Below, piece after piece: positions 12,350 through 21,660 of a DNA stretch of 64,000 nt (its first letter is position 1; each line of letters starts with the position of its first letter). The notes beneath the pieces are model-generated. The model did not search any database, was not told the DNA's origin, and saw only the letters and a list, made by a program, of their open reading frames with translations. The DNA comes from Prorocentrum cordatum. Its lineage: Eukaryota > Sar > Dinophyceae > Prorocentrales > Prorocentraceae. Both the position numbers and the translations under genes were made by a program. The stretch spans positions 111,501 through 175,500 of the forward strand of contig CAUYUJ010018469.1 of assembly GCA_963575745.1 (NCBI GenBank). Reading direction: 5' to 3'.

Positions 12350-13259
12350 AGATAACTGTGCTTCTTCTTCCCGGCTCTGTTCAGATGAGTTGCAGAGCAA
12401 TCGATCTGAGTGTCAAGCTGCCAGGGACTGGGCCCGTGCCAATGACGACGCAGTTGCTCTTTGGCGGGAATTCGAACGGCTCCCGAAAGAGGAGTTTTAT
12501 GCTCGGATCGAGGCGCTCAAGGCATACAAACTTCGAATGGGAATTGAGAGTCCCGAGGAGGCGCCGAGTCCAGAGGAGGATGCTGGCCGTGGGAGAGGCC
12601 AGAGGCACCGCAGAAACAGGAGGCGGGCAAGGGCGAAGGCTCAGGCAGTTCTAACTGGCTCTTCTATGTCAAAGTACGCCCATCCATCTACTTGCGATCC
12701 TCCCCAACCTCCGTCCTCTTTTCACGATGCAGTTTCTTCCGCTATACCCGCCCCAAGTGTGCCCTTGTTGCCCGAAGGCGACAAGGAGGCGGAGGTGGAT
12801 GAGTTGCATAACAATCAATCAGAGTGCGATGAGGACGCTGATTCGGATGCGGCCTTCCACGCATGGGATAAAATGGCCACCCAGCGTGTGAGGGCAAATT
12901 TCTATTTGAAGAAGGCTGCTCTGCACCGTTTGTGTGAGGCTTTGCACCGTGATGGGGGGGGGGGGGCGCGGACATCCAGAGAACCTGTGGGCTGTGTCGG
13001 TTGGACAAGATCAGGATGCACCGTATTGCAGGGTGGTGCTTCGGACATTGGCGAGCAGCTCTCTTATTTACATAAGATGCTCGTGCACCGTATTGCACGA
13101 AGCTATGTTCATACCTCTCTTATTGTATATGCGAGTACAACAAAAACTAGACGGCCTCCGTGGATTCTTCGACGGAGGGCGCTCTGTGGAGGGATGTGCC
13201 TCCATTGGCGGCTCTGTATGGCCGTGGAACACGTTTTGGGTAGCCTCTTTCTTCTCTAA
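12135..13259 (+). CDS. Unrecognised ORF in the retroposed cDNA, part 2
   Basis: Frame overlapping the 3' end of the preceding ORF. From about 12350 it encodes plausible protein: a charged helix-prone stretch (FERLPKEEFYARIEALKAY), a basic RGRGQRHRRNRRRARAKAQA patch that could bind nucleic acid or act as a nuclear signal, then acidic D/E-rich sequence. A run of ten G near 12955 probably breaks the frame. The true start is not defined; the first ~70 codons are a shadow of part 1. Function unknown. Confidence 0.4.
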   Translation: MLLKKRRLLLNQMMLYCTQFLWIILCTQLLWIILCTQFLLDYSRVQKGRGGPEALPLASSKTHGECEVDQRKDNCASSSRLCSDELQSNRSECQAARDWARANDDAVALWREFERLPKEEFYARIEALKAYKLRMGIESPEEAPSPEEDAGRGRGQRHRRNRRRARAKAQAVLTGSSMSKYAHPSTCDPPQPPSSFHDAVSSAIPAPSVPLLPEGDKEAEVDELHNNQSECDEDADSDAAFHAWDKMATQRVRANFYLKKAALHRLCEALHRDGGGGARTSREPVGCVGWTRSGCTVLQGGASDIGEQLSYLHKMLVHRIARSYVHTSLIVYASTTKTRRPPWILRRRALCGGMCLHWRLCMAVEHVLGSLFLL

Positions 13260-13461
13260 CCTGTTCCTACACCTTTGCAATTTCACATGTCGTGCTGCAT
13301 CCTTTTCCTTGTTCCTGCATCCTATTCCGATGCCTATGCCTCAGTGGCTCGGCAGTGTGATGATAAGAGATGCCTTCTCTAGCTACCCTGTGCTCCGTTT
13401 GGGAGTCTTAGGGCTCAGCTGTCACGGCTGTCCGCGCCCTGACTCAAACTCAAACTCAAAA

Positions 13462-14630
13462 AACCAGGTTGACGGTTCACCGCCGGCGCCAGTCTACATA
13501 TGCTCCGAGAAGCTCTCCGCTCCCATCCTGCGCACTCTTACGCGTGCAAGAGCTCTACGAGGTCCCTGCGGTGACCAGCTTGACGGTTTACCGCCGGCGT
13601 CAGTATTTGCAAAACGAGCCCGAAGTTAACATATTGTCCTTTCTGGTCGGGTCGACCAAACAAGCTCCACTCCGCGCCGGAATTCCTCTAGCTCATCGAT
13701 GGCGAAGAGCCCTACGATATAAAAACGTTTTTTTTTTTGAGTCCGATCACGCCCAAGAGGCTTTCTTTATTTGTTCAGAGAAGCGCCGTGCGAGAAACGA
13801 GCTCTACGAGGTCTCCAGAGGTGACCACATTGACGGTTTACCGATGCTCGACGAGGTATATCTTTCAAATCTTAGCAACATGTACGAACATTTGTCACAT
13901 CTTCTTTTCTGGTCGGGCCTTTGAACTGGAAGCCGGCCGTAAATCGTCAAGCAGGTTGCCCCCGGGCACCTCGTAGAGCTCTTTTCTTGCACAGCGCTCC
14001 TCTGAACACATGATGGAAGATTCTGAAGCGAGAGCCGGAAAACACGACAAATCTCGTTTTTTTTCTGTTTTCATTCAAAATTGGTTCCTCCAGACGGTAA
14101 TATTGCAGCCACGGATCTGAGAATAGAACTGGCAGACGCGGAATAACCCACTGCAGGTGCGTAAAATCTGCTTTCTCGAAATGGATTGTCAAATATCTTC
14201 CAAATATATTTGCAAAACCGACCCAAAGTTAACCTATCGTCTGCCCGGGCCGGGTCGACCAACTAGCTCCATCCCGCGCCGGAATTCCTCTAGCTCTTCG
14301 ACTGGGAACCGGCGGTCCGTTAAGCAGCTTGCCCGGGGGAACCTCGTAGAGCTCTTTTCTTGCACAGCGCCCCTCTGAACACATGGGGGGAGATTCTGAA
14401 GCGAGAGCCGAAAAACTCGAAAAATCACGTTTTTCTATAACGAAGAGCTCTACGAGGTATTTCTGGGAATCTCCGAAAAGCGCCCTCAAGTTTATCAAAA
14501 CACTTGGCGGAACCGACTTTCGAAAAACATAGAAACATGTGTGTGTGTTTAAGTGTTTCAGCTCACGCTTCAGAAAGCTCCCTCTGTTTTCTGGGCACCC
14601 CTGCGCGAGGGAAAGAGCTCTGCGAGACTC
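13462..14630. repeat. Hairpin-module repeat family, mostly inverted
   Basis: The first module continues the one split by the upstream insertion (right half at 13462-13495). Others are seen near 13560-13600, 13930-13975 (CGTCAAGCAGGTTGCC, diverged) and 14300-14345. CGACCAACTAGCTCC / GCGCCGGAATTCCTC blocks appear on the minus strand. No gene seen. Confidence 0.7.
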
Positions 14631-14651
14631 CCGTAGCCATTTTGGCTCAAG
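14631..14651 (+). other. Complete DinoSL spliced-leader sequence in genomic DNA
   Basis: Exact match, over all 21 conserved positions, to the dinoflagellate trans-spliced leader, running from CCGTAGCC to GGCTCAAG; the preceding variable base is C here. It is not an SL RNA gene: no GT donor follows. The leader is joined directly to GAAGCTCTACGAGTCCCC, the right-end sequence of the TIR repeat family, whose genomic copies read TCAG just before the same point. This is a reverse-transcribed trans-splice junction. Confidence 0.95.
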
Positions 14652-15110
14652 GAAGCTCTACGAGTCCCCCGGCGGTAACAAAGGTTGGGGAAGCGGAGTT
14701 TACCTCCCGCTCTCCCCCGGCCTTGGCCCGTCGGGGGGCTCCTCGAGCTGCATCGTGCAGTCAGGGTTTTCAGTTTTGCTCTCCATGCCCGAACTGTATA
14801 CCACACATCCCAATTTTGTCTCTCGCTTGTGTTATTCTCGAGCATTGTTGTGGATTGATCTTCAGTATTCGCCACGGCGGAGACAGAGAGGAAGAGGCTC
14901 CCTTCGGAGTGCGATTTCAGGGCACTGGACAGAGCGTACAAGAGGAGAAAGACGGCGCAGGCTCAGGAGGACCCCATTGTTGGTGACGAGTTCTCAGAGT
15001 TGGGAGCAGACGAAGGTTATTCTTTGGATATCGATCAGATTGATAATTTCATTCAGACACTTAATCGTCCAGGCACCAGATACGTCGGTAATCACCTTGC
15101 CATTCCAGAG
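14652..15110 (+). other. LINE 5' leader region
   Basis: Begins as TIR-family right-end sequence that decays after GGCGGTAACAAAGG, then carries the CTGCATCGTGCAG motif at 14747, closely matching the start of the retroposed cDNA at 11461 (CTGCATAGTGCAG). The rest is open in places but shows no domain. Best read as the 5' untranslated part of the LINE transcript. Confidence 0.6.
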
Positions 15111-16370
15111 ATGACGTCTGAAGAACAGCAGGCAGCACTTCTTCGACAGCAGCAGCAGGCAGAAGGGGAAGCAGGATAACTGGCGGCAGCAGCAGTGGTA
15201 GTATCAGGGCAGCAACTTACGGGGGATGGGGATGCTGATATGGCTCTTCCTGGAAAGCGTGATGTTGAGACTGGAGTGGATGAGCGGGCAAAACGTGCTC
15301 GTGCGCCAGCGTCTCCACGCCATGTTGCTGCAAAAGGTCACGGTAGAGGCGCAGCAGTTGGGGAGGAGCAGGTTGTTACGATTTCAATTCTCAGAGGTGA
15401 ATTTTCTTCGATGAAAGATGAGTTGAAGGCGACTTTCACAGATATTAAGAATGAGATGGTCAAGGATGTGCAGCGTGAATTGGAACCGCTGCGGAAAGAT
15501 ATCTCAGATCTTCAGAAGGGCCAAGAAGATCAGAAGAAAATAAATGCACAGCTCTTTGCCGCCATCCAAGGACGCCCCCCTCAGAATCTTGGTGCTGGAA
15601 CTGGAGGGCCACCGTCGGAGGCAGGATCGTCAGGTTCGACGAGATTCACAGCCTCACGTGTTGAATGGAACAAAACCAGGGCCGATTTCAAACCAGGATG
15701 GATCAGTTTGCAAGGCTGGACTTCAGGAGATCCGAGGGACCTGACGGCGAGGACAAACAACATCATGTCGGAGGAAAGGGGTACTAGGATTGTCACGTGG
15801 ATGGTGGAGAATATCTTTTGTAAATTTGAAGATCGCTCGAAGCAGGTGCCAGTGAAAGTTCTTGATGATATAGCGACTCAGAGAGAGAATACACGCAAAC
15901 CATACGGCTTGTTCAGGATCAAGTTCATTCTTGAGACCAGTATTACGAAAGATCAGATTTGGGATCTGCAACGTGCTATTCATGAAGCAGTTACGTCCAG
16001 GACTGGAGAGCTTTGGGCTGATGATAAGTTTGGTCCAGCGATTCAGAGTTACATCAATGTGAAGGTGGAGACGGCCCCATGGAAGGTTCAACAAATACAG
16101 GCGGGATCGAAGCTCACCGCCACGTATCACAAGCGCAAGGGCAGTACTCCTCAAGAGCAGAATGCTACTGTGCGGGTGGAATATGGACCACCCAGTATTT
16201 CCTGGGCTTGGGGTTTTCCAAATAAAAATGATATGAGCAACAGGGTATGCTTGGGCACGTGGTCATCTGAGGAGGGGTGGAAATTGAAGACCTCCGAGGT
16301 TGAGAAGATCAGCAAGTCGGTCCACGTTGCGAACTGGCAGACCGAACTCAACCAACATAATCGTTTCTGA
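15111..16370 (+). pseudogene. LINE ORF1: coiled-coil RNA-binding-type protein
   Basis: Reading starts at an ATG followed by Gln/Glu-rich sequence (TSEEQQAALLRQQQQ). An in-frame TAA at 15177 interrupts it after 22 codons; the frame then stays open to 16370. If translation restarts, the first ATG is at 15240. Visible parts: a basic N-terminal stretch (KRARAPASPRH), a long heptad-like amphipathic helix over roughly residues 45-100 of the downstream part (EFSSMKDELKATFTDIKNEM), a Gly/Ser linker, then a globular domain of about 200 residues. Coiled coil plus globular C-terminus is the general plan of L1-type ORF1 RNA chaperones; I could not confirm an RRM by eye. ORF2 follows in the same frame after a single TGA. 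Confidence 0.7.
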
Positions 16371-19300
16371 CGACGGCCACAGCGGATTTGGACCGCATCG
16401 TGGAATATCAAAATGAAGGGTGATGGGGTTGAAACATCGCATGCCTTGGGTTTCTTGAAACATGAGGGGATGGAACTTATCGGCCTCCAGGAGTGCCAGA
16501 ATGTACCGTCGTACCTCGTGCACGAATTAGGGTATGAAGCTAAGTGGTCCACGCAACATGTTCTTGGGGATGATGCTCGCGATCGCAGATGTATTGAGGG
16601 GAATGCAGGGGTTTTGATTGCAAATGGGTTGCAGGATAGCATTCTTGAGACTAGAGAGCGTAGAAGATTCGTTGTTGTTGCCCTGCGGGGTCCCAGAATC
16701 GGTGCTCTAATAGTTGCCTCATTGTATCTACCCCATGTAGAGTTCTATGGGCGTTCAGCTGCCCAAATGGATCGTATGTTTACTTTCTATCAGGACATCT
16801 TGTTAGAGCTTGTTGAGACGATCATTGAGCTTAGGAAAAAGTTTGGGATAAAGGAGGTTGTAATCATGATGGATGCGAATGTTGAGGTCCATCAGGATGT
16901 CACCATTGATAGGGTGCAGGTCACGGGGAAAGGTGTGCAGGCCTCCACAAGTAAGAGCAGCCAGGGAGGGTTTGAGAAAATGCGTGAGAAGTACAGAGAC
17001 TACATGAGTAGGAGCTTGTGCATGGCCATGGCACGTCTGCAGTTGACCCTGATAAACACTCACGGTGAGAGATGTACGACTTTCCGAAGTAGCATGAACA
17101 CATATAAGGTCCTGGACTACATAGCTGTACCTAAGGATTGGTGTCACACTGGACTAGACCCCAGATGCGATTTTGTCAAGCCGCTCGGAGATAAGAGAGT
17201 AGACCGTTGGAGTGATCATAAGATGGTTAGTTGTTTTCTCCCTGGACCCCCTGCTCGTGTTGGTAAAGGACCTCGTGTTCTTGGCAGCCTGGCGAGATGG
17301 AGACCAATTCCAGGGAAAGATGTGGAAGTGCGTCGTGTTATTGCTGAGCGTGTCTTGGGGATTTCGAACGGTGAGTGTGATAGGAGAAGAGCGACGAAAA
17401 GGAGGAGGGATGGAGGCGAGGAGAAGGTTGAGGACCAGGAGGGGTTGATGGAGCAGCAGGTGTGCAGGACTAGGTGGAGGACGATCTCCTTAGATATCTT
17501 CGAGGAGCGTTTGAAGGCTGGTGCGGTTGAGGACAAAAAGCTCTTCGAGCTGAAGACCTCGATTGGCAACGATCTGAAACTCACGGAGGAGGAGAAGGAG
17601 GTTCGGGACTACCACTATGGGGTGCACAAGAGGTGGAAGAAGGGGGAGGTGGATGAGAAGGAGTTTAAAGATTCTCGGCGTAGGTGGAATCGGGTCCGAC
17701 GTGAACTTCGTAGGCGTATCTTGGAATATAAGTATCGGGATGAGGGTAAACCACACACAGTCGTCACACACATGAAAATTGACGGTGCCATGACAGAGAA
17801 TCGAGAGTCCTGGAAAGAGGAAATCGCCAAAATCGCCCGGGTGAAATACTCCAGCCAAACACTCCATCAACAAAATGTAGAATGCTTGGCTCGACTTAAG
17901 CAGCGAGCAATCCAGCACACTCGGCTCAATGCAGATTCTTCTCCCATCACGATGGGTATTCTACATAAAGCGAGAGCTCGCCTCAAGGTGGGCAAAGCAG
18001 TTGGCTATGACGGTATATCAGCAGCTCTTTTACGTAGTCTGTCTTGGGAGGCACTCAGAGTGGTCTTGGATTGTTTCCAGCAGCTGTATGCTAGACGATT
18101 GCAGTCACCGCCGTCTTGGAGAAAATTACTAGCTACACTCATCTTGAAGGATACGAAGAAGCCAGAGTTCACCTGTGCGCGTACTTTGGCTCTCAATAGC
18201 GTGCTTTCGAAATGGTATACGGCGTGCTTGTGTATCTTACTCAATCGTCATGTTGAACAGAATACGCCTCGGACGGGAATCAATTTGTATGGTTTTCATG
18301 AGGGACGGAAATGCAGCGAGATAACAGCAGGATTGAAGAACTTGATTAGGCACGCCAGGCTCTGGGGTAAGCATGAGAATGCATGTGTGGGAGTTCTAGA
18401 TGTTGAATGCGCCTTTGACAACATCACGATACCGATGGCAGATAGAGCGATGTATGATATTAACGTTGACCCAGAGCTGGCGTATGCGATCTTGGAGCAG
18501 AATGCAGATGTAACGGCGACTTTTCGATTTGGTCCAGTGGAATCAGAAAGTCTACCGTGGAGCTCATGTATCAAAACGGGGTCCCTTGAAGGCCCTGATA
18601 TTTGGAATATTGTCACGATTGCATGTTTGGGCAAGGTGCTCTCGGACTGGGAACAAAAAGGTATAGGCCTAAAGCTATCACATGAGGCTGCTTCTATTAC
18701 GATCTCGCACTTCATTTGGGCGGATAATTTTGTTTTGATTGCTGATTCTAGACCAGCACTGAGGGAGATGATCTGGCAGCTCACTGTGCCACTACATGCA
18801 TGGGGACTCAGATGGAAGCCTACCTCGCTCGAGTATATGGACATTGGCGCGCTGAAGAATGTCTTCGACCCGCTCATGGTTACCATGACACCACCAGGAC
18901 TGGAGAGATTGGGAAGCTCCAGCTCAGGTGTTAGAAACCATATGTGTGGAAGTTCAAGCTCGGGTGTTAGAAACCATATGTGTGGAAGTTCAAATGGGGC
19001 TCAGGATGTGTCGCCATCTGAAGCTGTCAACCAGACCACTGTGGAGCTTAAGCAGGTTGACGAGATCATCGTTTTGGGCACGCAGTTGAATAGAACACTG
19101 GATGACTATCACGATATTCGATACAGACTGCAAAAAGGTATTTCAGCTTTTTGGCGAGATCGACGATATTATCAGAGTATGGTCATTCCTTGGCGACGAA
19201 AATTCAAAAGATATGATGCAAGAGTGAGAGTTCAGATTCTTTATGGAGTTGAGGGTTCATCTTCAGATATTGGTGTATTGAGACTTCTACATAAGGAGGA

Positions 19301-20198
19301 GGGCAAGATGCTCTCTCGCATGTGCTGGCGCCAGAAGCGCAACGGAGAGGACTTCGCGACCTTCATCACACGTATGTTTCGACGTGGGCGCTCGATGCTA
19401 CTCAAGGAAGGGAAACCGTCCTTGGTCCAGCTGTACCTGCACAAGCAGTTCTTGTGGGCCAAGGATATTGCCACGGAGTGCTTTGAAAATATGCCAGACT
19501 CGCTGCAGGACTCGAGCATCTCTGCAACGGGAGGGTCTCAGTTGATTGGGAAGAGCGTGGAGGAGGAGATGATGGAGGTGGAGGTGGAGGAGCCAAACAG
19601 GAGGAAGAGGAAGAGTGCTCTCATCAGGGAGGCAAAACGTGCTTGTGAAGGGTTGTCTCAGAACACGTCCAGGTTGCAGACCAGGGTCCAGGAGAAGCAG
19701 GTTCGATTTCCAGGGAGAAAGCTTCGTTTTCGTGAAGGGGAGCATGTTGACCGAGGTGCTCAAAGTAGACTTCTCATGCTGCATGCAGGTTTCGAATGGA
19801 CTGCTAGACGGGATGACTTTATTGCGACTCTTGACACACAGAGTGCACGGGAGGTGACGAGAGCCAGGGGACAGTCAACCAAGCTTCTGGGTATGTGTCC
19901 GTGGGCCAGGGTGTTCGAAGAGGTGGCGGGGAAGTTCTGGATCGACGGTATTGCTTGGGATGAGGCTAGCTGGATATTCTTTGTGAGGACTGTCTTGAAG
20001 GACGCTCCTGAGATGTTGAACCTTTGTGTATTGAAAGACCCTATGCCCTGGAAGGAGTCGGAGGAGGAGGAGACGATTAAGAAGCAGGAGGACCCAGATA
20101 AGTTGGCCAAACGTCTCATTGCTATATTCCAGGAAAATTTCTGTGGAACTGATGGGGGATTCACAATGTGTGATCAGGTGGTTGGAGGGCTTGAGTAG
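16371..20198 (+). CDS. LINE ORF2: AP-type endonuclease - reverse transcriptase
   Basis: Nicks target DNA and primes reverse transcription of the element RNA. The frame is taken from just after the ORF1 stop because the first endonuclease strand (TASWNI) lies upstream of the first ATG (16413). Endonuclease motifs, numbered from that ATG: LIGLQE near 30, MMDANVE near 150, RWSDHKM near 268. A highly charged linker (residues ~310-450) follows. RT motifs: GKAVGYDGISAALLR near 530, GFHEGRKCSE near 630, LDVECAFDN near 661, and WADNF at 18717-18731 in place of the usual (F/Y)xDD. A 36 bp tandem duplication at 18927-18998 doubles a 12-residue segment (GVRNHMCGSSSS). The end is acidic and overlaps the RNase H frame. 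Confidence 0.92.
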   Translation, partial: RRPQRIWTASWNIKMKGDGVETSHALGFLKHEGMELIGLQECQNVPSYLVHELGYEAKWSTQHVLGDDARDRRCIEGNAGVLIANGLQDSILETRERRRFVVVALRGPRIGALIVASLYLPHVEFYGRSAAQMDRMFTFYQDILLELVETIIELRKKFGIKEVVIMMDANVEVHQDVTIDRVQVTGKGVQASTSKSSQGGFEKMREKYRDYMSRSLCMAMARLQLTLINTHGERCTTFRSSMNTYKVLDYIAVPKDWCHTGLDPRCDFVKPLGDKRVDRWSDHKMVSCFLPGPPARVGKGPRVLGSLARWRPIPGKDVEVRRVIAERVLGISNGECDRRRATKRRRDGGEEKVEDQEGLMEQQVCRTRWRTISLDIFEERLKAGAVEDKKLFELKTSIGNDLKLTEEEKEVRDYHYGVHKRWKKGEVDEKEFKDSRRRWNRVRRELRRRILEYKYRDEGKPHTVVTHMKIDGAMTENRESWKEEIAKIARVKYSSQTLHQQNVECLARLKQRAIQHTRLNADSSPITMGILHKARARLKVGKAVGYDGISAALLRSLSWEALRVVLDCFQQLYARRLQSPPSWRKLLATLILKDTKKPEFTCARTLALNSVLSKWYTACLCILLNRHVEQNTPRTGINLYGFHEGRKCSEITAGLKNLIRHARLWGKHENACVGVLDVECAFDNITIPMADRAMYDINVDPELAYAILEQNADVTATFRFGPVESESLPWSSCIKTGSLEGPDIWNIVTIACLGKVLSDWEQKGIGLKLSHEAASITISHFIWADNFVLIADSRPALREMIWQLTVPLHAWGLRWKPTSLEYMDIGALKNVFDPLMVTMTPPGLERLGSSSSGVRNHMCGSSSSGVRNHMCGSSNGAQDVSPSEAVNQTTVELKQVDEIIVLGTQLNRTLDDYHDIRYRLQKGISAFWRDRRYYQSMVIPWRRKFKRYDARVRVQILYGVEGSSSDIGVLRLLHKEEGKMLSRMCWRQKRNGEDFATFITRMFRRGRSMLLKEGKPSLVQLYLHKQFLWAKDIATECFENMPDSLQDSSISATGGSQLIGKSVEEEMMEVEVEEPNRRKRKSALIREAKRACEGLSQNTSRLQTRVQEKQVRFPGRKLRFREGEHVDRGAQSRLLMLHAGFEWTARRDDFIATLDTQSAREVTRARGQSTKLLGMCPWARVFEEVAGKFWIDGIAWDEASWIFFVRTVLKDAPEMLNLCVLKDPMPWKESEEEETIKKQEDPDKLAKRLIAIFQENFCGTDGGFTMCDQVVGGLE

Positions 20199-20688
20199 TA
20201 TCACTAATAGAAAGTATGCTAGTCGCGTGATGTGGGCGCAGGACACTACAAACGATCTAGCCGACAGATGTGGACTACGAGCTGCCAATTTAGGACGGAA
20301 TGTGTGGAAGTGGGTGTATAGGGAGGGCAATACTCGTGCCGATGAATTAACGTGGACCGCGCGGAGAGGTGAATGTTACGAACATTATGACACTTGTTTT
20401 CTTCAGGAAGTGAAAGATTGTAAAGTTGTGATCTCGGGGATCAAAGGTGGCTTTGATGGTGGGAGATCGATTCTTGGTGTAGGCTGTGGCTGGTATCTGG
20501 ATTGCTATGTGTGTAGTGCTCTCCCCTCTTCTTCTTACTATAATCAGACTGGCTGGCGCCAGAATGTAGGTCTCAAAAGCTTCCTTCTCCCAGCACAATG
20601 CACTATCACAGAGGCTGAGTTAGAAGCTGCCCGAGAGCTCCTTTTAGGAGTGGTGCATATCCTGAGTTTGTCAGGATATCCCCTGTAG
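20119..20688 (+). CDS. RNase H domain with permuted motif order
   Basis: Lies +1 relative to ORF2 and overlaps its last 80 bp, so it is reached by a frameshift (mutational or programmed) near 20.1 kb; the TTG at its 5' edge is not a real start. The four acidic motifs of RNase HI are present but in the order third, fourth, first, second: MGDSQCVIRWLEG at 20152, REGNTRADELT at 20320, GGFDGGRSILGVGCGW at about 20446, TITEAELEAARELL at 20602. The frame is unbroken across the C-to-N joint, with a ~30 residue linker. No motif 1/2 sequence is seen upstream of GDS in any frame. Either a circularly permuted RNase H or a rearranged pair of halves. Confidence 0.8.
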   Translation: MLYSRKISVELMGDSQCVIRWLEGLSSITNRKYASRVMWAQDTTNDLADRCGLRAANLGRNVWKWVYREGNTRADELTWTARRGECYEHYDTCFLQEVKDCKVVISGIKGGFDGGRSILGVGCGWYLDCYVCSALPSSSYYNQTGWRQNVGLKSFLLPAQCTITEAELEAARELLLGVVHILSLSGYPL

Positions 20689-20748
20689 GACTGGGTCTGG
20701 GGCTCCTAAGGAGCTTAACCCTGCCAGGGCCCGCCTAGAACGCCTAGA

Positions 20749-21660
20749 ACCTGGTTGATTTAACGCCGGCTTCCCTTTGCCAGTCGTACCTCGCAGAACT
20801 CTTCGGCATCGATGAGCTATTTGCCTCGTGGAGCTCTTCGGCATCGATGAGCTAGAGGAATTCCGACGCGGGGTGCAGCTAGTTGGCCCACCCGGCTGGG
20901 GCGGACAAGGTGGGAACGAGATTCGAACAACCTCGTGGAGCTCTTTGACAAGATGATCTAGGAGAAATTCGGGCGCAGGGTGGAGCTAGCTGGCGGACCC
21001 GACCTGAAGAGACAGTGTGAAAACTTGGGCTCGGTTTTTCTATCTTTGTTCCCGGAGAGCTCTCTGAGAGCTATAGGGTTTTAGACTGGCGCCGGCGGTG
21101 AACCGTCAACTTAGTCACCGCCGGCAGCCTCGTGGAGCACCTTGCACGCACTAGAGTGCTCAGAATCGAAGCAGGAACTTCGCCGAATATTTTTTAAGAA
21201 ATCATAATTTCTGTTTTTTTCGACTGGGAACCAGCGGTCAACCGTCAACCTGGTTGCCGCCGGGAACCTCGTAGAGCTCTTTTCTTGCACGGCGATCGTC
21301 GCAACGCATGGAGAAAGCATCTGGAGCGAGAAACGAAAAACTCGAAAAATAACGCTGTTATATTTTTATCCAACGTCGGTTCCTCCAAGTGTTTTGATAG
21401 TAATACTGCGCCTACGGACCAAATCTTAGCAAAACCGACCCACATGTGACACATTGTCTCTTTTGGTCGGGTCGGCCCACTAGCTCCACCCCGCTGGAAT
21501 TCCTCTAGCTCCTCTTGCCGAAGAGCTCTACGAGGTATGTCAATGCGAGCTGGGTTTCCGGAAAAGAACCCATAGTAAAACTTCCTCGAGAGAGCTGGGC
21601 TGCTCTGAGAGCGAAGCTTATATGCAAATGCTACGCGTAAAAATCTGCTTTCTCAAAACT
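20749..21660. repeat. Hairpin-module repeat family
   Basis: Contains the rejoined target module at its left edge, GAATTCCGACGCGGGGTGCAGC-type segments near 20860 and 20965, inverted hairpins near 21086-21122 and 21235-21262, and ACCTCGTAGAGCTCTTTTC ends. No credible gene. Confidence 0.7.

Larger units (their letters stand above)
11434..13461 (+). mobile_element. Retroposed leader-bearing cDNA (LINE-related)
   Basis: Both ends are sharp against a known target. The left flank is AGCTCTACGAGGTTCCCGG and the right flank resumes as AACCAGGTTGACGGTTCACC, which together equal an ordinary hairpin module missing about 5 bp (CGGTG). The 5' end is the leader relic, then CTGCATAGTGCAG, nearly the same start as the LINE at 14747. 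The 3' end is a short tail, (ACTCAA)3 plus A residues. No RT domain is visible, so it is either a 5' ORF fragment of the LINE family or a hitch-hiking cDNA. Confidence 0.75.
14631..20748 (+). mobile_element. Near full-length non-LTR retrotransposon (LINE) with EN, RT and RNase H
   Basis: Order: leader relic, 5' leader, ORF1 (coiled coil), ORF2 (AP endonuclease, RT), RNase H in a shifted frame, then a short 3' tail in which CGCCTAGAA is repeated twice. The right flank ACCTGGTTGATTTAACGCC is a diverged hairpin module. The left limit is taken at the leader; the transcript proper could begin at 14747. Internal defects: in-frame TAA near the start of ORF1, one in-frame TGA between ORF1 and ORF2, and a frameshift before RNase H. 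Otherwise about 1260 codons of ORF2 are intact, so the copy is young. Confidence 0.88.

Noticed and set aside
14631-14651. Functional SL RNA gene
   Set aside because: The leader is not followed by the GT donor and SL RNA intron; it is joined to repeat sequence at an acceptor position.
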